Positions 9,974 to 19,059 are shown, counted from the first letter of the stretch. The stretch: DNA of 32,881 nucleotides from Gemmatimonadota bacterium (GCA_025350665.1 JANXXJ010000366.1:1-32881), one strand, 5' to 3'. The notes: a model not told the origin generated them from the letters alone. A program made the numbers and translations.

Positions 9974-11563
9974 TCAGCGGTCCAGCCGACCCGAGCTCCC
10001 AAAGACAAATCCTTTCCCGAACGCCAGGCGCCACGCGCCCCGGGTCAGGCCGGTCCCGTTGATCCAGGCCAGGTCTACACGAGCCGGCGCCAGGTCGCTC
10101 GCCACCGTCAGCCCGAACCGGAGACCGACCCCGACCGAATACCCGGTCCGCGTGGTCTGACCGTCGTACCACGCCCCGCCATAGTCCGCGAACGCCGCCA
10201 GCCCGAGCCCGGCGGAGCGGAGAAAATTGTCGGTGACGAGATACCGGTACTCGGTGGCCAGCAGGAAGGCCCGGTCACCGGTGAAGGCGTGTTGGGTAAA
10301 ACCCCGGGGCCCCAGCCCGAGTCCAAGGTCGAATTCACCACCGGGCATCGGGTTGTGCTGCCAGCCTCGGGCCCCGTGAAGCACAACCATTTGCTTCGGC
10401 CCGGGTTTGAGCACGACGGTCGCGGCCACGTGGACCGAGCCGGAATCGAGCCCGCCACTCCCGAACCGGCCCAGCGCCGCACCGAAGACCGTGGCGAATC
10501 CGCCGCGCCACCCCAGGCCCGTGCGGACGTTGACCTGCGGCACCACGCCGAAATCCTGATACCCCCACTGTTTCGGCGTGACCCCGAGCCCAGCCCGGAC
10601 CACGGTGCTGAGGTCCACGTCCTCCTGTCGCCCGAAACCTTCGAAGTCCCGACTCACCAGGAACCGCGCCGCCCGCCATTCGACGTAACCCGTCACCGCC
10701 GCCGAGACGCTTCGGCCGATCGTGTCGGTCCGAGCCTGACGAGCGTAGTCGTCCCGCCGGATCTGGCCATCGAGGCCGGCCCGCAGATAACCGGTCGACG
10801 AACCGTCGATCGCCATGCTGAGGCCCGACCGGGCCAGCCAGAACCGTCGTTGCAACGTGTCGAGCGCCACGGTGTTACCCTCGTAGAACCGGAACACCCT
10901 CTCCTGGCGTTCCTCGCCCGAGAGGTACCAGCTCGATGGCGACTGGAACGAGTAGAAAGGCAAGGCCATCACCCCATAGAACATCCGGCCGTCTGATCGG
11001 TCGTCATACAACGCGGTGATCCCGATTCGGCCATCGATCAGCCGGTTCCGCTGAAATGACGTCGTCACCGCGTCCCGGTCCGGCGTCCGGCGATACCGGA
11101 CCCCGACTCGGGTCGCCGTGCCGAGCAGGTTCAGTTCATTGAGGGCCACCCACCACGTGTTGGCCTTGAGCGACCCGTCGATGCTCCCTTCGATCCGCGT
11201 GGTGAAGGCATCCTGGGTTTCCACCCGGAGGACGAGTCCGCTGTCCGCCCGCACCGTATCGACCTTGACCCGGCGGAAGATCCGGAGCGCCCTCAAGCTG
11301 CGCTCGGTCTGGGCCGCCGCCGCGGAATCGTAGGCCTCGCCGACTCGCTGGAGGACCTCCCGCCGGACCACGCCGGCCCGGGTGGTGACGTGGAGACCGT
11401 TGAAGGCCTTCGCCACGAACCCATGCGCATCGCTTGGGGGAAAGACGTCGCTGGTTTCGATCCGGATCGCTTTGATCAGGCGGGAGGAGTCGGGAGGAGC
11501 CTGCGCGACGACGGGGGACGCGGCCAAGGCCGCGAGCAGCGGGAACATCGGCCGGCTCAACAT
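9974..11563 (-). CDS. BamA/Omp85-like outer-membrane protein
   Basis: 529 aa; signal peptide (MFPLLAALAASPVVAQ), POTRA-like N-terminus, alternating beta-strand C-terminal region (GLGLGPRGFTQHAFTGDRAFLLATEYRYLV...GYSVGVGLRFGLTVASD). Confidence 0.72.
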   Translation of the reverse strand: MLSRPMFPLLAALAASPVVAQAPPDSSRLIKAIRIETSDVFPPSDAHGFVAKAFNGLHVTTRAGVVRREVLQRVGEAYDSAAAAQTERSLRALRIFRRVKVDTVRADSGLVLRVETQDAFTTRIEGSIDGSLKANTWWVALNELNLLGTATRVGVRYRRTPDRDAVTTSFQRNRLIDGRIGITALYDDRSDGRMFYGVMALPFYSFQSPSSWYLSGEERQERVFRFYEGNTVALDTLQRRFWLARSGLSMAIDGSSTGYLRAGLDGQIRRDDYARQARTDTIGRSVSAAVTGYVEWRAARFLVSRDFEGFGRQEDVDLSTVVRAGLGVTPKQWGYQDFGVVPQVNVRTGLGWRGGFATVFGAALGRFGSGGLDSGSVHVAATVVLKPGPKQMVVLHGARGWQHNPMPGGEFDLGLGLGPRGFTQHAFTGDRAFLLATEYRYLVTDNFLRSAGLGLAAFADYGGAWYDGQTTRTGYSVGVGLRFGLTVASDLAPARVDLAWINGTGLTRGAWRLAFGKGFVFGSSGRLDR

Positions 11564-11591
11564 GCGAATACCGCGACCCGAGATTCTCGCG

Positions 11592-11858
11592 TTAGGCGAG
11601 ACTTTCGAGCAGCCTCCACAATTCGAGCGCGCTGAACTGCTGAAACCGCTGCACCAAATCCGGCTCGGACATCTCGATGAAGACCCATCCCGTGGTACGT
11701 TGGCCGGTCGATGTCACGAAATGGACACGGCCCTTCACCGGAAGGACACCGGTCTGGGTTTCGAGATAGACCTTCCAGGTCAACCCGGCCCGGGCCAGAT
11801 CGCCCATATGATATGCTCCCGGAACCCCGGGAAGCTCGGCAGGCGAGGTATGCGTCAT
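11592..11858 (-). CDS. Hypothetical 88-aa protein
   Basis: MTHTSPAELPGVPGAYHMGDLARAGLTWKVYLETQTG...; AAGGA 3 nt before the ATG. Confidence 0.55.
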   Translation of the reverse strand: MTHTSPAELPGVPGAYHMGDLARAGLTWKVYLETQTGVLPVKGRVHFVTSTGQRTTGWVFIEMSEPDLVQRFQQFSALELWRLLESLA

Positions 11859-11974
11859 AAGTCCTTGCTGTGGGCCCGGGTAGGATGGTAGCCGACCGGG
11901 AAACCGGACACCAGACCCCAGCCCGATCCGACCCCCTCTCCGACCGAACCCCGATCCCTTACCTTTCGGCCCCG

Positions 11975-12742
11975 ATGACCAGCAACAATCCAGTCTGCGC
12001 CGGCTGCGGCACCCGAATCACGGGAAGCTTCTGTTCCGGTTGCGGCGCGAGCGCCGTATCGACCCCCTGCCGGGCCTGCCGGGTCACCCTGGCGCCCGGT
12101 GCCCGTTTCTGTCATCGGTGCGGCGTCGCCGCTTTGCCGACGGTCGCCGCCGGGAAAGAACGGCGGGTCTGGGCGGCGGCGGCCTTCGTCGTCGTCATCA
12201 CGATCGTGATGATCGGCCTCAAACTGGGCCGGGGCCAGGTCGCGGCCCCGACCGTGGCATCAATGGGCAATGCCGGGAACGCCAGCTCGTCCGGCCCGGT
12301 CCGCGCCCCGGACATCACCAAGCTGACTCCACGGGAGCGGTTCGACCGGCTCTTCGACCGCGTCATCCGCGCCGCGGAGTCCCAGTCACCCGACACGGTC
12401 GCGATGTTCTCGCCGATGGCCCTCGGCGCCTACGAGCAACTCGACCAGGTCGACACCGACGCCCGCTATCACGCCGCCATGATCCACCTCGTCCTCGGCC
12501 AGTTCCCCGAAGCCCGGGCACTGGCCGATACGATCCTCGCCACCCAGCCGACACACCTGCTCGCGTTCGTGATCCGGGGCGAGGCGGCCGAACAGCAGAA
12601 GGATCAGGCCACGCTCGCCGCGGCCTATCGCGGGTTTCTCGCGGCCTACGACGCCGAAATCAAGGCCGACCGCCAGGAATATTCCGAACACAAGCCGGTC
12701 CTTGACGATTTCCGGACCCGGGCGCTCGCGCGCCGCCCCTGA
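11975..12742 (+). CDS. Double zinc-ribbon, single-TM protein with TPR-like C-terminus
   Basis: MTSNNPVCAGCGTRITGSFCSGCGASAVSTPCRACRVTLAPGARFCHRCG (four CxxC knuckles), TM helix VWAAAAFVVVITIVMIGL, helical repeat region. Confidence 0.75.
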   Translation: MTSNNPVCAGCGTRITGSFCSGCGASAVSTPCRACRVTLAPGARFCHRCGVAALPTVAAGKERRVWAAAAFVVVITIVMIGLKLGRGQVAAPTVASMGNAGNASSSGPVRAPDITKLTPRERFDRLFDRVIRAAESQSPDTVAMFSPMALGAYEQLDQVDTDARYHAAMIHLVLGQFPEARALADTILATQPTHLLAFVIRGEAAEQQKDQATLAAAYRGFLAAYDAEIKADRQEYSEHKPVLDDFRTRALARRP

Positions 12743-12767
12743 CCCATCGCCCTGACCAGACGACTCC

Positions 12768-13605
12768 ATGCTGATCCGTGTTGCCCATTCGCCCGACTCC
12801 GATGACGCCTTCATGTTCTACGCCCTTTCATCGGGGCAGATCGACACCGGTGCGCTCGTTTACACTCACGAGCTCCAGGACATCGAGACCCTGAACCGAC
12901 GGGCCCTGAAGGGCGAGCTCGAAGTCACCGCGGTCTCGATCCACGCCTACGCCTACCTCGCGGACCGGTACGCTCTCCTGTCCAGCGGCTGTTCGATGGG
13001 CGACGGCTATGGACCCAGGCTCGTGTCGAAATCACCCCGCCCGAACGACCCGAGGCAGGCCCTGGCCGGCACCCGGATCGCCATCCCGGGGACCATGACC
13101 ACAGCCTATCTCTCGCTCCGGCTCTACCAGCCCGATTTCGAACCGGTCGTCATGCCGTTCGACCAGATCGAGGACGCCGTCCTCAACGGTGACGTGCCCG
13201 TCGGGCTCCTGATTCACGAAGGCCAGCTCACCTACGCGGACCAGGGCCTCCACCTCTGGGATGACATGGGGGCCCTGGTGGCTCGCGGACACCGGCCTCC
13301 CCCTCCCGCTCGGTGGCAACGTGGTCCGGCGGGACCTCGGCCCAGCCGTCATGGACCAGGTGGCCCGGGACCTCAAGGCATCGATCGAATATTCCCTGGC
13401 CCATCGCCCGAGCGCCCTGGCGCACGCCAGGCAATTCAACCGGGGCATCTCGGACGAGCGCATGGACACCTTCGTCGGCATGTACATCAATCAGTGGACC
13501 GTCGACTACGGCGACCGAGGACGTCAGGCGGTCCGGCTCCTGCTCGACCGAGGCCACCAGGCGGGGGTCATCCCCCACCGAGTCGACGTTCAGTTCATCG
13601 GATGA
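12768..13605 (+). pseudogene. mqnD: MqnD-like (1,4-dihydroxy-6-naphthoate synthase, menaquinone futalosine pathway), interrupted by a one-base frame break
   Basis: N-part in one frame (VAHSPDSDDAFMFYALSSGQ..., YALLSSGCSMGDGYGPRLVS) and C-part in the next ([20 protein letters not shown]...QWTVDYGDRGRQAVRLLLDRGHQAGVIP). Removing one base in GGGGGCCC (13268-13275) restores [20 protein letters not shown]. Confidence 0.8.
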
Positions 13606-13610
13606 GCCAC

Positions 13611-13648
13611 CGGTTGCCCGCGCCGGTCTTGCCGGACGCGGGCAACCG
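13611..13648. terminator. Stem-loop after mqnD (terminator-like, no clear U-tract)
   Basis: 12-bp perfect inverted repeat CGGTTGCCCGCG (13611-13622) / CGCGGGCAACCG (13637-13648), loop with inner CCGG/CCGG. Confidence 0.5.
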
Positions 13649-13690
13649 TCACAGATTCATATAGTTAAGCCCTCCAACAAAGGACTCCGC

Positions 13691-14788
13691 TTGGTGGAGC
13701 CGAACGCGGCGCCGTACCAGTTCAACAACGCGCCCAAGGGACCGGTCACCATCCTCGTCGTCGACGACGAGGAACCGATCCGGAACGCCCTGAAACGGTT
13801 CCTGTCCCAGCAGCACTTCGAAGTCCTCACCGCGGGCAACGGTGCCGAAGCGATCGACATGCTCCACCGGAGCAAGGTGGCCTGCGTGCTCCTCGACGTC
13901 CGGATGCCGGACGCCAACGGGGTGGACCTCGTGCCCCGGGTCCTCGAGATCGAGCCTAACGCCGCGATCCTGATGTTGACCGCGGTGAACGACGCCGCCA
14001 GCGCCGCTCTCTGCATGCAGCGCGGGGCAATGGACTACCTCACCAAGCCGGTCGACCTCACCGACTTGCACCGCGCCATCCAGCGAGCCCTTCGCCGCCG
14101 CGACACCATGATCGAGAGCCAGCAGATCAACCACTGGCTCAAGGAGGAAGTGGCGATCCGCACGGCGGAACTCCGGATGGAACGGGCCAACCTCGAACGA
14201 ATCTCGGTCGCGACACTCGAGGCCCTCGTCAACGCTCTCGAGGCGAAAGATCCCTATCTGCGCGGTCATTCCGCCCGGGTCGCCGACCTCGCGGCCACGG
14301 TGGCCTCCGAGATGGGGCTCGATGAGGAGGACGTCGAGCTCGTTCGGACCGCGGGCCGGCTCCACGACATCGGCAAGATCGGCATCCGGGAGGAGATCCT
14401 CAACAAGCAGGGCCCCCTCACCGACGAAGAGTTCGAACATGTCAAGAACCACACGGTCACCGGCTCACAGATCCTGGCGCCGCTTTCCCACCTGAAGCAC
14501 ATCATCAACGTCGTCCGCAGCCACCACGAACGATGGGACGGCAAGGGCTACCCCGATGGCATCGCGTCGGAACAGATCCCGGTCGGCGCCAGGATCATCG
14601 GCGCGGTCGAGATCTACGACGCGCTGACCACGTCCCGGCCCTACCAGGAGAAGATGGTGCCTGAACTCGCCATCGAGCGGCTTCGCGATCTCGTCGGCAC
14701 CGTGATCGACCCCCAGGTCCACCGTGCCCTCCAGGCCGTCGTCGCCCGGCGCGAAGCCCTGATCTTCCTCGACGACTCGCGTGGCTGA
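13691..14788 (+). CDS. Response regulator with HD-GYP c-di-GMP phosphodiesterase domain
   Basis: REC: ILVVDDEEPIRNALKRFL...VLLDVRMPDANG...LTKPVD. HD-GYP: GHSARVADLA, RLHDIGKIGI, HHERWDGKGYPDG. TTG 13691 or GTG 13694 after AAAGGA. Confidence 0.93.
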   Translation: MVEPNAAPYQFNNAPKGPVTILVVDDEEPIRNALKRFLSQQHFEVLTAGNGAEAIDMLHRSKVACVLLDVRMPDANGVDLVPRVLEIEPNAAILMLTAVNDAASAALCMQRGAMDYLTKPVDLTDLHRAIQRALRRRDTMIESQQINHWLKEEVAIRTAELRMERANLERISVATLEALVNALEAKDPYLRGHSARVADLAATVASEMGLDEEDVELVRTAGRLHDIGKIGIREEILNKQGPLTDEEFEHVKNHTVTGSQILAPLSHLKHIINVVRSHHERWDGKGYPDGIASEQIPVGARIIGAVEIYDALTTSRPYQEKMVPELAIERLRDLVGTVIDPQVHRALQAVVARREALIFLDDSRG

Positions 14789-15839
14789 TCCGGCCGCCCT
14801 CCGGGTCCTCATCGTCGACGACGACCCCGCGATGGTGGCCCTGATCCGAACCCTGCTCCTGGCCGGCGGATACCAGCGCGTTACCGTCTGCACCTCCGCC
14901 GCCGCTGCCCTCGCCCACGCCGGCGAGGCCGACCTCATCCTCCTCGATCACCAGCTCCCCGACGACACCGGCATTGATCTGCTGCCCCGATTGATCGGCC
15001 GGCCAAGCCCGCCCTCGGTGGTCATGGTCACCGGCGAAGGCAACGAAACGCTGGCCGCCGCGGCGCTGCGAGCGGGCGCGGAGGACTACCTGGTCAAGGA
15101 CGGACAGCTCCGCGACCTCCTGCCCCAGATCGTCGAACGGGTCCGTCGCCATCGGGCCCTCGAGGAGGCCCAGACCGCGGTCGAGCGCGAACTGGTGCGC
15201 GCCGAGCGTCTGGCGGCGATCGGCGAAATGACCGTCACGCTGCATCACGAAATCAACAATCCCCTGATGAGCGCGTCCGCCGAAGTGGAGTTGCTGCTGG
15301 CAGACCGGAGCATCAACGGCGATCGGCGAGAAGGCTTGACCTCGGTTCGGGAGAGCCTGCTCCGGATCCGGGACATCATCAAGAAGGCCGGCGACCTCCG
15401 GCAGGCATCGAGCGAGGACTATCTGGCTGGACTCCGGATGATCAACCTCGGGAGCGCGGCCGAGGCAGGCATCCACCACCGGGGCCGCGCGCTGCTATGG
15501 ATCGCCGACGAAGCCACGGCCCGGCTCGCCGCGTTGATTCTTCGCCACGAGGGATTCACCGTTGAACGGGTGGGTTCGGCCCGCGAGCTCACCTCCGGAG
15601 CCGCACGGCTCGGCGTGACCCTGGTGGTCGTCTCGGCGCCCGGCGCGAGCGACCCGGCCCAGGCGTTCAGCGGCTTCCGGCCTGACCGGAGTCGTGACTA
15701 CGCCCTCGTCGCCCTCATCGCCGGTGACACCTCGGCCGCGCGCGCGGCCGGCGCCGATCGAGTACTGCCCCTGCCATTCGATCCAGCCACCCTGTCCGAG
15801 GAGCTGCTCTCGGCGGTCGCGAGCCGCCTCGGCCCGTGA
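14781..15839 (+). CDS. REC / DHp (HisKA-like) / degenerate second receiver protein, no HATPase_c domain
   Basis: LIVDDDPAMVALIRTLL...LILLDHQLPDDTG...LVKDGQ, then AERLAAIGEMTVTLHHEINNPLMSASAEVELL, then ALLWIADEATARLAALILRHEGFTVERVGSA. No N, G1 or G2 box. Confidence 0.85.
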   Translation: MADPAALRVLIVDDDPAMVALIRTLLLAGGYQRVTVCTSAAAALAHAGEADLILLDHQLPDDTGIDLLPRLIGRPSPPSVVMVTGEGNETLAAAALRAGAEDYLVKDGQLRDLLPQIVERVRRHRALEEAQTAVERELVRAERLAAIGEMTVTLHHEINNPLMSASAEVELLLADRSINGDRREGLTSVRESLLRIRDIIKKAGDLRQASSEDYLAGLRMINLGSAAEAGIHHRGRALLWIADEATARLAALILRHEGFTVERVGSARELTSGAARLGVTLVVVSAPGASDPAQAFSGFRPDRSRDYALVALIAGDTSAARAAGADRVLPLPFDPATLSEELLSAVASRLGP

Positions 15840-15843
15840 CCAA

Positions 15844-17298
15844 CTACCGAGGTTGCCGGCCGAGCCGCGGCAACGACGTGTCCTCGCCCGTGGCCGGCGT
15901 CAGGTCCCATCCGGCGGTGGCCGGCAGCAGGTGCGCAATCGAGTTGGCGTAGTACTCCAGCAGAGGGCGCGCGCTGGGCAGGATCACCAGATTCCCCGCG
16001 TCACGGTAGACCCAGCGCCGAGCGCGGAATGTCCGCCACGCCCGCTCCCACACCTCCGTCACCGCGAGCTCCGACCGGACCATCTTGGCGTTGGTGTCCT
16101 TGAGGTAGTCCTTCAGTTCCGCCATCCGGTCCCAGAGGGCATCCATCGACACGGCGCTCGAATGGAACGAAAGCAACGCCGTCGCCACGAAGGGCACCGG
16201 CGTCACCGGAATCACCGCGCCAGACCGGGCCATCACCAGATCGGCGAGCCGCTGGATGGCGGGGAGCCGCTCCTCCCGGGCCGTCGCCAGCAGATCCGGA
16301 CGCTCGCCCGCAAGCCAGGCTCGCACCGAGATCGGCGCGTCGAAGTTGACCGCGACCCGGCCATAGCGCTGTTTCTGCCCCGTGAGAACCAGGAAGCCGT
16401 TCCAGAAGGCGAAGCCGACCCACCCGGCCAGCTGTTTCAGGTATGACGGCCGCGGCATGTCCGTCACCAGTTCCCGGATCAGGGTCCGGTCTTCCAGCAC
16501 CCGGTCGTAGTTGATCGCGACCGGCACGAGCCAGAGATCCCCGTCGAAGCCGGGGTCCCGAAGGGTACCGACGATATAGTCCAGGAGACCGATTTTGGCC
16601 GGGCGCAGGGTCCCGTCGCGGCTCAGCCCCCCTTCGGGGAAGATCCCCTGAGTCACCCGGTTTCGGGTGATCAGCTGGACATATCGTTCCAGCACGACAT
16701 GGTAGAGAGGATCGCGGAACTTCCGCCGGATGAAGTAACTCCCGAAGCTCTTGAAGATGTATTCGAGCGGCCACGTTCGGGCCCATTCCCCGACGGCGTA
16801 GCTGATGCTGACGACCTGGGCCAGCACATAGGTGACCACCACGTAGTCCATGTTGGATCGATGGTTCACCAGATACACGACCACGTCTTTTCTGGGAATC
16901 CGGCTCAGCGCGCGATGGTCGTGATACTCGACCGTCACCTTGTAGAACAGCCTGGTCAGCAATTTCGAGAAATTGTAGCCGAGCTTGTAGTAGGAGAGCA
17001 CGTTGAAAAACGGCACAATCTCGTGGATGTACTGGCGGACCATCCCATCGACCTGCTCAGGGGCCAGCCCGTGGGCGGCCGCATGCCGGCCGATTGCCTC
17101 CCGGATCACGGGATCGGCCGCGAGTTCGGCCTTGACCCGGCTGGTCGCGGTGAGCTTGTAGCGATCAACCCGTCCCCGGAACTCGAGCACGGTCCGGCGG
17201 CCCCAGCTCCGGAGGGCGCGCCGCGCGAGCCAGAGGACCAGGGCAAGCAGGGCGAGGACGCCGCTCGCCACGAGTGGCCACGACCGCAGTCCCATCAC
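15844..17298 (-). CDS. PlsB-like glycerol-3-phosphate / 1-acylglycerol-3-phosphate O-acyltransferase
   Basis: 484 aa; VVYLVNHRSNMDYVVVTYVL, SFGSYFIRRKFRDPLYHVVLERYVQ, GIFPEGGLSRDGTLRPAKIGLLDYIVG. Start GTG 17298 or ATG 17295. Confidence 0.87.
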   Translation of the reverse strand: MMGLRSWPLVASGVLALLALVLWLARRALRSWGRRTVLEFRGRVDRYKLTATSRVKAELAADPVIREAIGRHAAAHGLAPEQVDGMVRQYIHEIVPFFNVLSYYKLGYNFSKLLTRLFYKVTVEYHDHRALSRIPRKDVVVYLVNHRSNMDYVVVTYVLAQVVSISYAVGEWARTWPLEYIFKSFGSYFIRRKFRDPLYHVVLERYVQLITRNRVTQGIFPEGGLSRDGTLRPAKIGLLDYIVGTLRDPGFDGDLWLVPVAINYDRVLEDRTLIRELVTDMPRPSYLKQLAGWVGFAFWNGFLVLTGQKQRYGRVAVNFDAPISVRAWLAGERPDLLATAREERLPAIQRLADLVMARSGAVIPVTPVPFVATALLSFHSSAVSMDALWDRMAELKDYLKDTNAKMVRSELAVTEVWERAWRTFRARRWVYRDAGNLVILPSARPLLEYYANSIAHLLPATAGWDLTPATGEDTSLPRLGRQPR

Positions 17299-17382
17299 CG
17301 TACGCTTGGAAGCATGAATCTCCGAGGACCGGACCGCCGCTTGTTCGCCGCCTGCAGCTCGAAGAGGTTGCTCAGGCCGCCT

Positions 17383-17952
17383 TTACGACGGCTTGTTGAA
17401 TCCGAAATCCACCTTGGGTACGGCCCGCTCCGCGGCGTCTTCGATTTCCCACAATTCCGCCGGGGTCGCCTTGGCGAGGCCGGTAACGAGGTTGGTGGGA
17501 AACTGGGCCTGTTTGGTGTTGTAGAGGGTCGCCTCGTCGTTGTAGAGCTGGCGGGCGAACGCAATCTTGTTCTCGGTGCTGGTGAGCTCTTCCTGGAGCT
17601 GGGCCACGTTGCTCGTTGCCTTCAGGTCAGGATAGGACTCCGTCAGCGCGAATAGGCGGCCGAGCGCCTGGGTCAACTCACCCTCAGCCTTGCCGGTTGC
17701 CGCCACACCCTGAGCACTCACGGCCTTGTTCCGGGCCGCGATGACGGCTTCGAGGGTGCCCTTCTCGAAGTTCATGGCCCCTTTGACCGTCTCGATCAGA
17801 TTGGGAATCAGATCGTGACGACGCTTCAACTGGACATCGATCTGCTTCCAGGCATTCAGGACCCGGTTCTTGAGTGCAATGAGTCCGTTGTAGGCGCCGA
17901 TCACCCACAGGGCCACGACGACGACGACAGCAAGAAAGATCAACATGCCCAT
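17383..17952 (-). CDS. lemA: LemA family protein
   Basis: YNGLIALKNRVLNAWKQIDVQLKRRHDLIPNLIETVKGAMNFEKGTLEAVIAARNKA...LTSTENKIAFARQLYNDEATLYNTKQAQFP. Confidence 0.95.
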   Translation of the reverse strand: MGMLIFLAVVVVVALWVIGAYNGLIALKNRVLNAWKQIDVQLKRRHDLIPNLIETVKGAMNFEKGTLEAVIAARNKAVSAQGVAATGKAEGELTQALGRLFALTESYPDLKATSNVAQLQEELTSTENKIAFARQLYNDEATLYNTKQAQFPTNLVTGLAKATPAELWEIEDAAERAVPKVDFGFNKPS

Positions 17953-17985
17953 GGCGTAGGAACCCCCCGAAAGTGAGCGTAAGTG

Positions 17986-18002
17986 GTACTCTCCGCGAGT
18001 AC
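17986..18002. promoter_or_regulatory. Palindromic site in the divergent lemA / pseudopilin intergenic region
   Basis: GTACTC-tccgc-GAGTAC perfect 6-bp inverted repeat. Confidence 0.3.
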
Positions 18003-18070
18003 ACCTAAGAAAGATAGGACATTCCGGGCCTTTCGCAGAAAGCAGAGCCAGCCCGGAGAAAATCGGTTAT

Positions 18071-18538
18071 GTGAGCGCCCCGGTCCAGGCAAGATTGGCG
18101 TCCCCAACGAACTGGAGCGGTGCGGTGACGATTTTGGAGACCATGATAGCGGCGAGCATCATCGGCGTGGTCGCCGCGACCGTGATCCGACCCTGGTCGG
18201 CCGATGCGGATCGGGCCCGGGTAGAGACTGCGGAGTCGGAGGTCCTGAACGCATACCGTCTGGCACAGACATCAGCCGCGGCCCTGGGACGAGCCGTCAC
18301 CGTCGCCATCGCGACCGACTCGGTACTGGTGACCACCGGGCCCGCTGACTCGGCGGTGCTGCTGCGGAGTCCCGGACCGGCGGCGCTTGGTGTCCAGCTG
18401 TTACCGACGCGCCATGTCGCGGTGTTCGAGCCAACGGGCATGGCCGCAGGGGCGGCGAACGTGACCCATGTGTTTACGCGCGGGGCAGTTCAGCGCAGGC
18501 TGATCCTGTCCCGGCTCGGGCGGATCAGGGTGAACTAG
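18071..18538 (+). CDS. Pseudopilin-like (GspH/type IV pilin N-terminal-like) protein
   Basis: WSGAVTILETMIAASIIGVVAATVIRPW: prepilin-like VTILE segment plus hydrophobic helix near the N-terminus. GTG start. Confidence 0.6.
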   Translation: MSAPVQARLASPTNWSGAVTILETMIAASIIGVVAATVIRPWSADADRARVETAESEVLNAYRLAQTSAAALGRAVTVAIATDSVLVTTGPADSAVLLRSPGPAALGVQLLPTRHVAVFEPTGMAAGAANVTHVFTRGAVQRRLILSRLGRIRVN

Positions 18539-18947
18539 CCGGCTCGTCGTGGTCGAGCCCGTACTTGCGAATCTTCGCGAGCAGAGTCGAACGCGCGATC
18601 CCCAGCAGCTGGGCCGCGTTCCGGCGATTGCCGTGGGTAAAGCGGAGCGTGGTGGCGATGTGGCGCCGTTCCACCGCGTCGATGGGTTCGGGAACCGCCG
18701 TCCGGTTCGGCGCCAGCGCCGCCCGGAGCTGGTGCCAGTCGACGCCCGGGAGATCGGTGTCGAGCACGATGGCATCGAGGCCGGGGGTGGCCAAGGCGTC
18801 AACGACCGCGGCCGCCTCCTCCTGAACCACAATGTGATGGCCCTGGGAGCGGGCCGATTCGGCAAGGGAGCGGGTCAACAATTCCCGATCGCTCGCGATC
18901 ATCAAACTGAGCTTGCGGCCGGTGGCCGGCGCCATCGTGATCGTCAT
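18525..18947 (-). CDS. Shortened receiver-like domain fused to a Fis-type HTH
   Basis: KLSLMIASDRELLTRSLAESARSQGHHIVVQEEAAAVVDALATPGLDAIVLDTDLPGVDW ... VERRHIATTLRFTHGNRRNAAQLLGIARSTLLAKIRKYGL. ATG 18947 with AAGGA upstream preferred over the ORF start at 19220. Confidence 0.8.
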   Translation of the reverse strand: MTITMAPATGRKLSLMIASDRELLTRSLAESARSQGHHIVVQEEAAAVVDALATPGLDAIVLDTDLPGVDWHQLRAALAPNRTAVPEPIDAVERRHIATTLRFTHGNRRNAAQLLGIARSTLLAKIRKYGLDHDEPASSP

Positions 18948-19022
18948 GTCGGGTCCTTGAAGTGTCCGAAGGTACTTCAAAGGACGCTTGAGCGGACAAA
19001 ACTTGTACTGGCCGGAAAACGA

Positions 19023-19059
19023 GAACGGCCGCACAGGGGTGAGCCTGTCCCGGCCGTTC
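19023..19059 (-). terminator. Strong intrinsic terminator-like hairpin
   Basis: Minus strand GAACGGCCG-GG-ACAGG-CTCACC-CCTGT-G-CGGCCGTTC followed by TCGTTTTCC: 9-bp plus 5-bp stems then a short T-rich run. Confidence 0.65.
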
